The notes beneath the pieces were generated by a model, which worked only from the letters and a program-made list of their open reading frames with translations, was not told where the DNA came from and ran no database searches. Of a stretch of 64,000 bases of DNA, positions 1 to 12,139 are shown piece by piece (within the stretch, counting starts at the first letter, position 1; each line of letters begins with the position of its first letter). Origin of the DNA: Scleroderma bovista (lineage: Eukaryota > Basidiomycota > Agaricomycetes > Boletales > Sclerodermataceae); contig JAYMGJ010000221.1 of assembly GCA_037178675.1 (NCBI GenBank), positions 62,001 to 126,000 of the forward strand. The letters are read 5' to 3'. Made by a program: the position numbers and the translations under genes.

Positions 1-3000
1 TCATTGAACATTCGCGATCTTGAGTTGGCACGGATCGTCTTCCCATGCGCCACCATTGCATGCAACTACGCGGTACGTATCGCTCTAAATGACCTGGTTG
101 CAATTAGCTCACGGACTCCAGTGCTCCGAAGTCGGTTTCGCTGGTGTCTCCCAAATGTTCATCCGTCCCAACGACCCTGTCCCGTCTGCCATCTCATTCG
201 GTGCTACGCAAGGTTGCTCCGATCTCGTTCTCCTCGATGAGACCCTGTGTGTCATTTCCAAAGCCGAGGAAGGTGCTACTGGAATCGTCGGCTTCGTTAC
301 AAACCAGAGCGCTACCCACTACTTGGGCAACGAGGATGCTACTAACCACATGTTCCGTGCTTGGGACGGTGAAGAGATGCTCCTCTATACCGACGATATC
401 GGTTGCATGCAGGCTGATGGCACGATCGCAATCAAGGGCCGCAGCTCTCGCAACGTCAAAGTCAACGGCTTGTTCGTAGACCTCGACTACGTTGAGCGTG
501 CATTGGCTCCTGCTTTTGCGAACGCCGGGCACAGAGTCACTGGCTTCAAGCTGGTCAAATCAAATGCCACTGAGAAGATCGTGCTGTTTGCTAGCACTGA
601 GTCGACAGACGCCATGTTCATTCTGAAGCACGCCCGTGATGCACTGAGAGCCTCCAACGGCGACGACCTTGCCATGGTTATCAGCAGTGTCCAATGCATC
701 GCGGAGATGCCTTTCAATGCGTCTTACAAGGTGGATCTCGCTAAGCTCCAGAAGATGGCTGATGAACCCTGTCTCCTCCCGCCTGGTCACTTTGCTGAGG
801 CTCCAGCGACGATCTCTGCAGACGCCAAAATCGACGCCCTGGCAGAGGAGATTGCAGCTGAAATTGCGAAGCTCTCCAAATCCAAGGAGCTCATTCCCGT
901 TACCACGCCTCTTCTTTACTCCGGCCTGAACTCGATCACCGTTGTGCGCCTTTACTTCTGGCTGCAGTCGGAGCATGAATACGAGGAGGAAATGACCCAC
1001 CTGTTCGAGGAGGAAGTCACCCCTCTCGTTCTCGCCATGGAAATATTGGGCGATGAAGTTGATGAGGAGGACGAGGAAGAGTATGCGGATGAGATTGTGA
1101 TTGAACCATCTAGCCCCGCCAGCCAGGCCACCATTGTGGAGGAAGAACCATCCAAGATCGTCCTCGCTGACGACGCAGACGACCTCATCAAGTCTGACAT
1201 ATACGAGCCCGAGTTTGAGGAAGTTGATATCTCGGCGTCCAGGCCTCGTCCCATGAGCACATTAGTTGTCATGCAGCCGCCCGTCGAGCCTGTCCCGGAT
1301 TCCATCAATGACATCGCCAACCACCCAACGCTACACGTAACCGCATTTTCGTTTCTGTTCATGACATGGATGACACCATTACTGAGTTTGGGAGCAAAGA
1401 GGCCATTATTGGAATCGGTAGTTATGTTCGCATCTAATTGAAGTGTACACATGTTCATTGCAATCTATTTCCTAATCACCTGTAGGACTTGCTGCCCTTG
1501 AGACGGAGCGATGAAGCGATCATTGTCGAACGTTGGATTGATCCATTCTGGACTCAGTTGCGAGGTTGGTTCTTTGACAGAAACCGCAAGCTCCCTGGAC
1601 TGTTCAACTCTGTGTTCGGTGCTGCATTTGGATTGTGGTGGGTTTCCTTTGACCACCCGAGAGTTCCAACGTCGTCTGATTTCGTTGGATCAACAGGATT
1701 ATCTCCGGTTTACTGTGGTTCATTTCAATTGGCTCGACTATCATGGCCCCTCTGTTCCTGCAGCAAATTATTGTAGCCGTCAATGCTCCCCCTGTTCCTA
1801 CCAACAATGCCACAGTGCTCGCGGAATACAACAACGTCATTAAGCAGAACACCGGCGGCTTCCCCTTGTTTCTTGACGACACCTACAAGCTCGGCGTCAT
1901 CCTTCTTGGTCTCAAACTAGCTGCTACGCTCTGCGGACGTTCATCGGATCAGCTTGTCAAGCGCATGGCTCTGAACGTCAAGACTGTTCTCATTTCCGCA
2001 GTATACAAGAAGGCCCTGCGTCTCTCTGCTGAGAGTAGTCAGAAATACAACAAGGGTTACATCATGAGCCTCGTCAATGTGGACTGCGAATCCGTCTCCA
2101 AAGCATGGGAGGTCACTCATCAAGTCTGGAGTATCCCTGTACAGCTGACTGTCGTCACGGTTCTCCTCTGTCGCCTCCTCGGTGCTTCTGCGTGGGCTGG
2201 TATCGGAGTTTTGTTCTTGGCACTCTTCATCTTGATCATGGTTGTTCCCGTGTTCATGCGCAAGGCAGCTCCGTGGTTCATGAGACTCGGTGACCGTCGT
2301 CTCAAGACCATTCGTGAAGTGTTGGACGGTATCCGCGTCGTCAAGATTAACGGTTGGGAGGATCACTTCCTGAACAAGCTGGAGGGTATCCGCAACGAGC
2401 AGCTTCGCTGGTTGCGTCAATTCAACACCGGCGTCGCATGCTTCGTCATCGTCGGTCAGATCACCAACACGCTGATGCCCCTTGCTGCGTTTTCATTGTT
2501 TGGAAGGGAGAACATGGGCAAGATTCCAGCTGCCAGAGTATTCCCGGCTCTTTCCTTGTTTGGTATGCTCGTCGATCCTCTGATCGCTCTGCCACAGCTG
2601 CTCAGTGCCTTCGTCGTCGCGATGACTTCATGGGGCCGTATCTATGTGTTCCTTCTTGCGGGTGAGAAGACCTCTACCAGCGACTCTTTCACCAGTGGTA
2701 TCATGAACATCAACCGCTATGCGATCACTATTACTGGTGGTGCATTCTCTTGGCCCAGTGCAGAGACTGCTGCTGCTCCCGCTCCCGCTCCCGTGAAACA
2801 AGAGAAGGTCATCGATGACGATGCCGACAGCATTGACCTCGAGAAAGGCGCAAATAACGAGGAGTCAGAGGAAGCTTCCGGTCCACTCCCCTTCCTCCGC
2901 AGTGTGAACATTGCTATCAAACGCGGCTCCTTGACTGCAGTCGTCGGTAATGTCGGATCTGGAAAGAGCTCTCTCCTGTCTGCGATCATTGGAGAAATGA

Positions 3001-5698
3001 TGCGCGTGTCTGGCGAAGTCAACTGCAACGGGACTGTCGCATACTGCGCCCAACAGGCTTGGATCCAGACCAGCACGATTCAAGAAAACGTTCTCTTCGG
3101 CCGTCCTCTCAACATGCAGCAGCTCCAGAAGGCCATTCAAACCACCTCATTCGACACTGACCTGGAGAGTTTCCCACACGGCTTGGCTACGCAGATGAGC
3201 GAGAAAGGAAACAATCTTAGCGGTGGACAGAAAGCCCGCCTTGCCCTCTCCCGCGCTGTCTATTCCGATGCCGACATCTACCTCTTCGACGATGTCCTCG
3301 CCGCACTCGACCCTCGTGTTGGCCGCAATGTCTTCAACAACTGCATCAGGAAAGCTCTCCGTGGAAAGACCCGTGTTTTGGTCACCCATCAGCTCCAATA
3401 TCTCAACCAGGTCGACCACATCATTGTCGTCTCCGAGGGAAGGATCATCGAGCAAGGCACCTTTGACGAACTCGTTGCCCGGAACGGTGAACTCAATCGC
3501 CTGCTTAGTGACGTCCAGTCATTCTCAGATGACGGCGAGACACAAAAGGATAACAAACGCAAGAGCATGTCCGGTGCCCAGAAGAAGGCCACTGAAGAGA
3601 AACCAGACACCCCCGACCAACTCATCGTCCAGGAAGAACGCAATGTGGGGGCTGTCGGAGCTGCGACCTGGTGGGCTTATCTCAAAGCGACAGGCGGTAT
3701 TAGCATGGCTGTTATTCTGTTCCTCGAAATCGTCATGTTGCAAGGCAGCGTTGTCGTCCTCAGCCAATGGCTCACCTGGTGGACGGAAGACAAATTCAGT
3801 CAGGAAGCTAGCACATGGATCGGCATATACGACGGCATTGGTTTCGCATCTGTTTTGTGTTTGGGTGCGTGCTGCATTCCGGAACCTGAACTACTTGCTG
3901 ATGCAGCTATTTAGTCGTTCTAAACGTCAGCGTCTTGATGAGCACCGTTCGCGCAAGTCGGACCTTCCACTCCAAGGCCCTCCAAGGTGTCCTCCGTGTT
4001 CCTATGTGGTGGTTCGAAGGCCAGCCCATCGGTCGTATCATGAACCGTTTCTCGAAGGATATTGAGGCCATTGATCAGCGCCTTATGCCCCAGCTTTTCC
4101 AATTGGTTGCTGGAATTGGCTCCCTCGTGTCGACCATTGTCATCGTCGGTTATAGCACCCCGATCATGCTTGGTGAGTATGATCGATCAAGTACTGTAGT
4201 ACTTCTGCTGACCGTCTTGATGACCAGCCTTCATGTTCCCAATCGCTGTCATCTACTGGTTTGTTCTGCGCTTCTATCGCAAGTCTCTCCGTGAGCTCAA
4301 GCGTCTCGAGTCTACCCAACGCGGTCCCCTCCAATCCCGCATCAGCGAGACCCTCGACGGCATCCCGACCATCATGGCTTACAGACGTGAGACCGACTTT
4401 GCTAATGCGGTTGGCAGCCTCCTCGATACCAGCAACAAGCCCACGTTCCTGAGGATGCATGCTGGTGCGTTTTCATACCTACCAAGACTGATATCAGTGC
4501 TTATGTGTATACAGAAATCTGGGTTACTTTACGTATGGAGGCCCTGTCTTCTCTGATCGTATTCGCCCTTGTCATGCTCGCACACACGAAACTTGTCGGC
4601 AACAGCACCCAGTTCGCTCTCGCTTTGACATATGCTTCTACTCTTACCTACCTTATGAACTTGCTCCTCAAGAGCGCTGCTAATGTCGAAGCTGAGGTAT
4701 GTGAACGAACGCCAACTCCATCGAAATATTTGCTGAGGGATGCTCTGTAGATGAACTCTGTCGAACGTCTCATGAACTACACAGAGAGCCTTCCACAGGA
4801 GCCCGCCGCCCGTCTTGCCTCTGATCCTACACAAGCAATGTGGCCCACTCGTGGACAAATCGTTCTTCGTGACATCGACGCCGCCTACCCATCTCGTCCA
4901 GACAAGCTTGTCCTCCGCAGCGTCAACCTCACTTTCAGGGCTGGCGAGACCGTCTTCATCGTTGGAAGGACTGGATCTGGGAAGTCTACGCTCTTGTCAC
5001 TGCTACTTCGGATGATCGACCCCAGTGCTGGCTCAGTCGAGATTGATGGAAGAGGTATGTTGTCATTCTCGTTGGTGTTTAGCGTAACATCTAAAAATAT
5101 CTGCCAGACATCACCTCCGTCGGATTGGCTACCTTACGCCAGGCCATGCAGGTGATTCCCCAAGGCATGTACCAGACCTGCTATCAAGTGTGCCTACAAC
5201 TAACAAACTACTGCAGATCCTTTCATCTTCTCTGGAACCATTCGCTCTGCTTTGGACTTTGAGGGTAAATTCGATGACAAAGCACTCTGGCAGGTGCTCG
5301 AGCTCGTTGGACTTAAGCAATTCGTGACCTCGCAAGAGTGCAAGCTTGACACCGTCGTCGAGGACAACGGATCCAATTACTCCGTTGGTCAACGCCAGCT
5401 CCTCTGCCTCGCTGCTGCGATCCTGCGCAACCCAAAGATCCTTCTTCTGGATGAGGCTACCGCATCCATCGACGCTGGTGCAGACGTATTCATTCAACAG
5501 GCGATGCGTCAGAGCTGCCCGAATGCCACGATTCTGAGCGTGATGCACCGGATGAGCGACCGGATTCTCGAAGAGTGCGACAGAGTATTGGTCATGGAGC
5601 AGGGTGTGCCGGTTGAATTCGCTTCTCCTAGTGAACTTCTGGCGCGGCCGAACAGCATGTTTTCGAAGCTGATGGCCGCGGCGAGAAACAGCAATTGA
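1..5698 (+). CDS. Adenylation-carrier domain fused to ABCC (MRP-type) transporter; 5' end outside window
   Basis: Ten exons hold one frame: <1-72, 122-1417, 1486-1637, 1697-3864, 3915-4172, 4228-4464, 4515-4696, 4751-5054, 5108-5164, 5217-5698 (about 1,735 residues in the window). The first ~250 residues are the C-terminal half of an acyl-adenylating (AMP-binding) domain: YTDDIG (A7-like), GRSSRNVKVNG (A8-like) and NASYKVDL (A10-like, with the catalytic Lys). A carrier domain follows; its phosphopantetheine Ser is in SGLNSITVV (codon 932-934). About 75 very acidic residues then lead, with no stop or splice site, into a full ABCC transporter lacking TMD0. NBD1 has GNVGSGKSS, LSGGQK and LFDDVLAALD (Asp in place of the catalytic Glu, usual for ABCC). 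NBD2 has GRTGSGKST and LLLDEATASID. The family exports conjugates and drugs at plasma or vacuolar membranes; coupling acyl activation to export is inference. The intron at 3865-3914 has alternative borders. The intron at 5165-5216 is GC-AG. Confidence 0.85.
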
Positions 5699-6837
5699 AT
5701 ATCTTCTGGACTTGAACTTAATATCAACTACGTACATCCTTGTGAACAGTTTAGCATCAATGAATTGGGATTTGGAGACATATATTATGAATGACTGTAG
5801 TGTGCGACATGAGATCTATTCTGTAGTATCTCCGCGGTGGAAAAATACCATGTGTCTATGGTTTATTGACTTCAAGTAGCAAGATGGCTTCAGCCACATA
5901 ACGTATGCCTGCTGTATACTGTGCTTCGTGTTGAAACAGAACAAGTCCGCCGGCCACTGGCGGCTTGGCATCTGTGGCACACTCTTCTTATCTCCCGAGA
6001 TTTCTGCATGGCTATGGAACCAGCGGTCAAAGATGCCCTCTATCGTAAGTATGTGATCCGGCGGACTTTCTTCTCCTTCTTGAGGGACGACTATCTCAAC
6101 GAAGATCTGACCGTCGGAGGGTCTCTCACTGTGTGTACATGTGCAACACGGACCAGATCTCGAGCGGCGCGCAAAAGAACTGTACGCAGGCTTCTTCCGA
6201 CGTGACAGGAGATAAGTCTCGAACCAACGTCCCCGATCATCGATAATGATCATCAGAGTTCACACTACTAGTACAAACAGGTCTGGCATCGCTCATGTAC
6301 GAATGGGAGTCGGACCGGTAAAGGGCAACCAGTTGTGCGGCTGCTGCATAGGCAGGAAAGATTGCAATAGCTATACCCTTCGCAATTTATATTCCAGTTA
6401 CCAGAACACTCTCCTCATTTGATTGAGTAACAAAAGTACCGTCGAAGCCATCAAACTTGGTTAAAAAACAATGCAAACGACGCTCTCGGTACCTCCGAGG
6501 ATTTGGTCGTCTGGCTGCTGTGGCGTCGGACATGCATCTGCACCGTCACCGTTCAATGTTCATTCGCGGGATGTCACGTCTCGGCTAAGCTGGAATGCGG
6601 GGCGATTGTCCGGGGAGATGAAACCTAAATGTCCTTGTCTAACGCCGAGGATCAAAGGGGAAATAATTACGACGATCCATATAATCTATGGGATAGTAGC
6701 ATAGGTGAGTACGTAGAAAACAGCAGCAAGGAATGTAAACAATCAAGATGAAGCGTCTGCAGAAATACCAAACGTCCAGTGTGAGAGGTCTCTGGAAGAC
6801 ATATACAGCGTCCCATTGTCTGATCCCTCAGTCCAGG
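5699..6837. other. Intergenic, no assignable gene
   Basis: This holds the 3' flank of the fusion gene and of the RHO3-like gene, which converge here. A 145-codon open frame on the minus strand (5816-6253) overlaps a 94-codon frame on the plus strand (5921-6205). Neither resembles a family I recognise and neither joins neighbouring frames through clear splice sites, so I do not call a gene. Confidence 0.4.
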
Positions 6838-8333
6838 TCACATTACTATACATCCTTCTCCTGACCCCTTCGTTCGCGTGCTCAGTGACACGCGTGCAGC
6901 TTCATAAAAGACCTCCGAGACACCCCGGTTGTGTTTCGAGCTGCACTCTGAAAGGGGAATACGGTAGTGCGTCAGTAACGAGTTTTTGAAGGACAGTCAG
7001 TGCGCACCGAGATATCGCGATGCTCGAATGCGTCGGGCAACAGCAAGGCCTTCCTCATACGGTACAGGATGCATTCCATGACGAGCCAATCGTTCTCCTA
7101 CGTTTCGGTCATCTCGTAGATCGCATTTGAGTGCTTCGGGGCCATCAGCCATTATCTGTATCCACGGATTGGGGAACGGAACTCACCGACAAGTATGAGC
7201 TGACAGTGCAAGGATGCAAATCAGTGAAATTGTTGTTAGCTGAAGGAGGGCTAGATGAGGCATACCTTGACACCAGGACAAAATTCCAATATTTCCTCTA
7301 TCCACTGTATTCATTGCTAAGCAAGCGAGATCTAGATGAGGGGATCGTCACCGCCTACCTTTGTTTCAACGTTCTCCAGTGATACTGGGTTATCCACCTG
7401 TCATAGACCATCGATCAGCTCCACAACTTCTACCGCAGGCGCCAAAATCGAACCCACTGACCGAAAAACAAATCATGACCACATGTGTCTCGGCGTAACT
7501 TAACGATCTCAGCCTGTCAAATTCCTCCTGTCCTGGTATCAATCCCTTCACACGTCAGAACACCGCATCGATACAGGACTACGTACGACCGAATATATAG
7601 ATAGAGCTTTACTTACCGGCAGTGTCCCATAGGCTGAGTTCGACTAGCTGGTCATCTACCCAGATATCGTGGACGTAGTTCTCGAATACAGTTGGTTCGC
7701 TGCGTGTAATTGTAACGAGGTGAGACGGGTAAATCGGAACGAGATGAGGGGGCGTTTGGCAGGTTTATGCATTAATGAATGCATTTGCCCAAGAACGAGG
7801 CCACCGCGCCAATCGAACGCCCAGCAATGAGATCGTAAAATACTCACTATACTTGTGTGAAGAACCCCCTTGTGAACACGTTCAAGAGTGACGTCTTGCC
7901 TATACAATGAATATGAAAAACGGAAATGTCGTGAGTACTCCCACGTATGAGTGCAGTGGCATGGACAACACCCAGAGGACAAGATAAGGCTCAGGGACCC
8001 AGTGCGGAAAGAACAGACACAAAGATACCGATATAGTTATCCATATCTTCAGGCCAAAGTCCCGCTTCTGCCAGTATGGCCGGGTGGAATGAAGTCATAG
8101 GAGGACGACCACGAAGAGCGAGGTGACGAAAGCAACATGACCACACTCACCGCAGGCACCATCCCCACACACCACGACTTTTCTCTGAACCTGGAACAAA
8201 CATCGTGTTCGTCACACGCAAGCAACCATCCCATACCCATGCGTCAATGCCACCTGCACTGACAAGCAAACTGAACACGACGTACCGGTCGACGCCCAAA
8301 CCTAGCCTTTGACGACGAACCACAAATAGCCAT
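6838..8333 (-). CDS. RHO3: Rho-family small GTPase, Rho3-like
   Basis: Ten exons, read on the minus strand: 8286-8333, 8151-8190, 7848-7899, 7617-7699, 7462-7532, 7359-7397, 7266-7304, 7187-7199, 7008-7133, 6838-6947. All phases fit and give 206 residues, the usual Rho length. Visible motifs are the P-loop GDGACGKTS, effector loop [12 protein letters not shown], switch [19 protein letters not shown] (guanine specificity, an NKxD variant typical of Rho3), ECSSK, and a C-terminal CIVM prenylation box. Rho3 proteins direct exocytosis and actin polarity at growing hyphal tips; here that role is by homology. One exon is only 13 bp, and two introns (148 and 251 bp) are long for this window. The start at 8333 gives [16 protein letters not shown] before the conserved core, as in fungal Rho3. 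Confidence 0.92.
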
Positions 8334-8706
8334 CGAAGCGGGGTAACGATAGAATGACTGTAAGAAAGCAAGAAATATTCTAGCCTCGTAGTGCTATGTG
8401 TGTGTGTGTGCTGTGCAGGTCCAAGGCGGTGACAACGCCAGTTGTAGAACACACAAGGCTGGTGCTGCTGCACTGCACTCCGGCATGAGTTCAATAGTTT
8501 GCTCTTGTTTGTCCAACAGTCCGCGACCGAGCAAGATGCCAACTCCAGTGTCCAAAGGATGCTAGGACTAACACACCTGACAAAAGACAAAGTGGCTTTA
8601 GAGTAGAGTATGTAGATCCACGTAGATTAAGTAATGATATTGATACAAGGGAAAAGCAAGAAAGCAGGAGTCACATCGGGAGACTACGGCCAGCGCACAA
8701 CGCACA
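8334..8706. promoter_or_regulatory. RHO3 upstream region / 3' flank of regulator gene
   Basis: The 373 bp between the stop of the Zn2Cys6 regulator and the start of the RHO3-like gene must contain the regulator's 3' UTR and the RHO3 promoter, since both genes are on the minus strand. Open frames here are not conserved-looking. No TATA box is convincing. Confidence 0.35.
8397..8410. repeat. (TG)7 dinucleotide repeat
   Basis: Seven TG units lie in the 5' flank of the RHO3-like gene, about 65 bp upstream of its start codon. Confidence 0.8.
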
Positions 8707-11700
8707 CTATCTTACACTCGAGCCCACGAATTGTTGCCACACTTCCTGCATCATGTTTCCCTCGGGTGAATCACCCCTGTTGCCTGCTCCTGGCATCCCC
8801 TGAGCAGGCCTCTGCAACACATTTCCATCCCTAAATTCGTATCCATTCATATTGCTGCCTGTGGGGTGCGGGTAATCGTACACCGGGAAATATGCAGGGT
8901 ACTGTCCTGGGAGCAGCTCTATCGATTGAGGCGTTTGACATTCGTCGTATTCACCTCCGTATGAAGAAGACGAGCGTCCGTGATATTGAGGGAAGTGTTC
9001 CTGTAATGGAGAGCTCGCACCGTATGCTTGTCCGTTCGACATGCTCCCACTATGGCTACGGCCATTGGAGGCACTGGGATGGTGGAAAGAACCCAAGTAT
9101 TCCACGACAGACTGGTGTACATGGCTGTTCCCTGAAACAGGTGGGAACGGAACCACGGGCTGTAGTGACGTCGGCGAGCGGTCCAGAAGAGCGGGCTGTA
9201 GCGGTGGTGACGGTCTCTCCACAAGTCTCGTTGTGCCGCCGAGCTTCACCAGCTCATCATCCTCTCCGTGTTGCAAGCCCAACTCAGATTGGTTCGCTGG
9301 CTGCTTTGCAAGTGGAATGATGTTGCCGCTGCGGTACTCTTCCAGGCTATGGTGCGCCTTCTTTTGCAGGGTTGTCATGACGTTCTGGGAATAGGAGTGT
9401 AAGCACCTTGATCGAAAGTAAAACACGCGTAACACAGGTGTTACAGATTATTGCAGGAGAGATAGCAAAGATACGCAGCAAGAATAGCACAAAGAATCTG
9501 CTTTGTACGACAACTTACCAATACTGGCTGTGCTCGGAAGCTCTGAGCAGCTTTGGAGAAGAGCTCACATGCGGAACCCAACTGTAGAAGCGCCGATGGA
9601 GCTATGCTCATAGATGGACATCTGGTCACTACTGATCCCAACACGATCTGACATTTAATCACGCGCTCAGTCACCTATCAATGAATCACGGGAATGCCGA
9701 ACTTACGGTGCACGAAAACATGTGGGTCCACAGGAACCATATCCGTTCACTCGGTTCCTTGAGTTGAGTATGGAGGTTCCGCACAAGAGCTATGAGCGAC
9801 CCTGCGCTGCGATAAGCCGCGATGACGGATGATCCATACGAGCTACCGAGGGGATCCTTCGGGTGATCTGTGAGCGCCCGTGCAAAGAAACTCCGGTGAA
9901 GGTAGAGAAGATCTAATTTGGTAAAAAGCATCAGCCTCAGGTGCATTGTAGGGTTGCGAGGTCGGCAGTTCGGGTGTGACTGGGATATACTCACTCATTT
10001 CTCGTATAGCTAGGACAATATGTCGCTGCAGCATTAAGGACACGTTGTCTTGATCACGGCGTGACTCGGAAGCGGATACCGAATTTCCGAAACCGGGGAC
10101 CTGAAGGTTGTGTGGGACAGGGAATGCCCGCAGCTTGCGATCTAGTTGGAGGACGGTGGCATATGACGGAGTCTTTGCGCCGAACGCTTGATCGTGGACA
10201 ATACTCATACATTCTGAGGTGAAGCGGTATTTCCAGGTGTGAACTGCCAAGTATGGACGATTTGTCATGAAGCTGACCGTATTCACAAAACCGATACGTA
10301 CATGAATCATCTTCCTTGCTCAAGGAAGGCAGCTTGCAATCTATATGTGCCAAGTAAAATGACGGTGGACGGCCCAAAGTGAAGCACTGCGCGGTGGCGG
10401 CCCTGAATAAGAAAGGGTGACTCTAGGCCTATATTCGACGTACCTGCCAAGAATCATAGGTATATAATTCCCAGAACAGTGTCCGGCGACGAAGGATTTC
10501 CCTCGAGTCAGAAAGCCATTTACTGGGATCGCGATCTGGAGTGGAAACGAACACATGTTCGCATCAGAAATTCAACATGGACGGCAGTAAAGCAACGCAC
10601 GAAGACCGATCTATCACCACAAGAAGGGTAATATAATGAGCCATTTTCACACAGTTATTCGGACATGAAGGAACTAACACTTTGCGCAATCTTGATGGCA
10701 GTGCCCATAATAACCCATCGGTTGCCAGAATTCGAACCGTGTCGGTTGGAGAGGAAGAGGTAGAAGGTCATAAGGAACTGCAAAAGTTTTAGTATTTGTG
10801 ATGGTCAAATATAGATGGTACACAAACCAGGGCCTGCACCGCGCTAACGGTTGGGTTATTGACGAGAGAGCTTTGAAAGAGAGCAGCACGAGCAAGATGG
10901 TAGTACTTTGTGGCGTCGAGGTTGTATGCGGGGGCTTGAGTGTTCATCAAACTGCCGATAGCGAATACCATGAAGGTTAGCGAGAGCTTGTGCGAAACAA
11001 GTGGATCCTCTGCAGTTGGGCTGGCACTCTGTTCGTAAAATATGGGGTAAACATCTTCTTCAAAGTCTTCCTGGCTTATGGGGTTGTACCTGATGTATCG
11101 ATCAGTGTTGTTTTCCCTCGTAAGTGTGAAGAATGGCATACATCCAGGCACCGAGATGATAATAAATTCGGATCAGATACTGAGCCTTAGATGCTTCAGG
11201 GAGATGCCAGAAAATCTCGCGTAGTTGACCACTCTCGATATCCATAGAGCGATGTGTATCTGGGGTAAGTGGAAGTGCTCCGCTTCGTGCCAGTATGGCT
11301 GGAGAGAGGGTACTCTTTAGCGCATCCAAGTAGTCGGCATCGCTGTCCTCGTGCTCAGAGACTTCGTTCTACTGTAAATCAGTAACGATTAATGATAGCC
11401 AGAGCGGAGTATTCACCTGGAGGAAAAGCTGGATTGGAGAGAACGTGATAAGGGTAAACGGCTAGAGAGAGAGGTGGATATGCGCTTACCCATGAGTTTG
11501 CGATGGAACCATAGTAATTCGCGCCGCCAAAAGCATTGATTGATAATGAGCCGAAGGCGTCGACGACCTCCCCGTTCTGGTCTTCTTGCTTGACTTCATT
11601 TTTAGGGAGGTTGCGCAAATGTGGGGGATCCCTTTGGAGAGGGGCTTTGATTAGAAGGAGATGTTCTGCAAGCAGGGGGTGTCGTTCGTGTGATACAATG

Positions 11701-12139
11701 GAATGGGACTCTCTCAGGGCATCCTCTAGTTGGCGCACACGGACACTCAGATCCGATATCTTTTCGTGAAGCTCTGACGTAGAGGCAAGGACAAATCTGG
11801 ATCGGCTGTGAGGACAAACGATGGTTCTTGAGTGGCATGGGATTCAAACCTGTTCCCTTGCCCAGTGGTGAGAGACCCTGCAATATGGCCAATTATGCAT
11901 CGTATTCGGGTAGAGTGTTGCATATATGCATACCATCCGGGCATATAGCCCCACAGCCGCGCTTGACGCAGGATCCACAGGGCACATGTCTATCGCAGCG
12001 CAGCTTGAGTCTGCCGGGGTTGTAAGCAGCGATGAGAATGGACAATGGCGAGGTGTTACCGTCGGCACTCTGCACAGGAGAGTCGAGTGGCGCCCTTCCT
12101 GCGTTTTTTTGAGGCATCGGTGTAGATTGCTGGATCCAT
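8707..12139 (-). CDS. Zn2Cys6 transcription factor with Fungal_trans domain
   Basis: Fifteen exons on the minus strand join in phase to 846 residues: 12060-12139, 11934-12010, 11850-11877, 11490-11796, 11417-11428, 11142-11368, 10828-11089, 10679-10777, 10601-10610, 10444-10535, 10302-10386, 9995-10243, 9707-9912, 9519-9647, 8707-9384. The N-terminus has a basic stretch and a binuclear zinc cluster beginning CAECRRLKLRCDRHVPCGSC, with the sixth Cys in GAICPDG. A short leucine-rich coiled coil (SVRVRQLEDAL) follows. The middle region is of the Fungal_trans type (LHRDPSKW, RRRTLFWELYT, YLHRSFFARAL). The C-terminal ~220 residues are low-complexity and rich in Ser, Pro, Gly and Tyr, as in activation regions. 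It should act in the nucleus as a DNA-binding regulator; its targets are unknown. Two exons are only 10 and 12 bp; each encodes residues expected in the family (IGL.H, LFLQ). Confidence 0.9.

Noticed and set aside
5816..6253. Gene on the minus strand encoding 145 residues
   Set aside because: It overlaps an equally good frame on the plus strand, has no recognised motif, and no splice-consistent neighbours.
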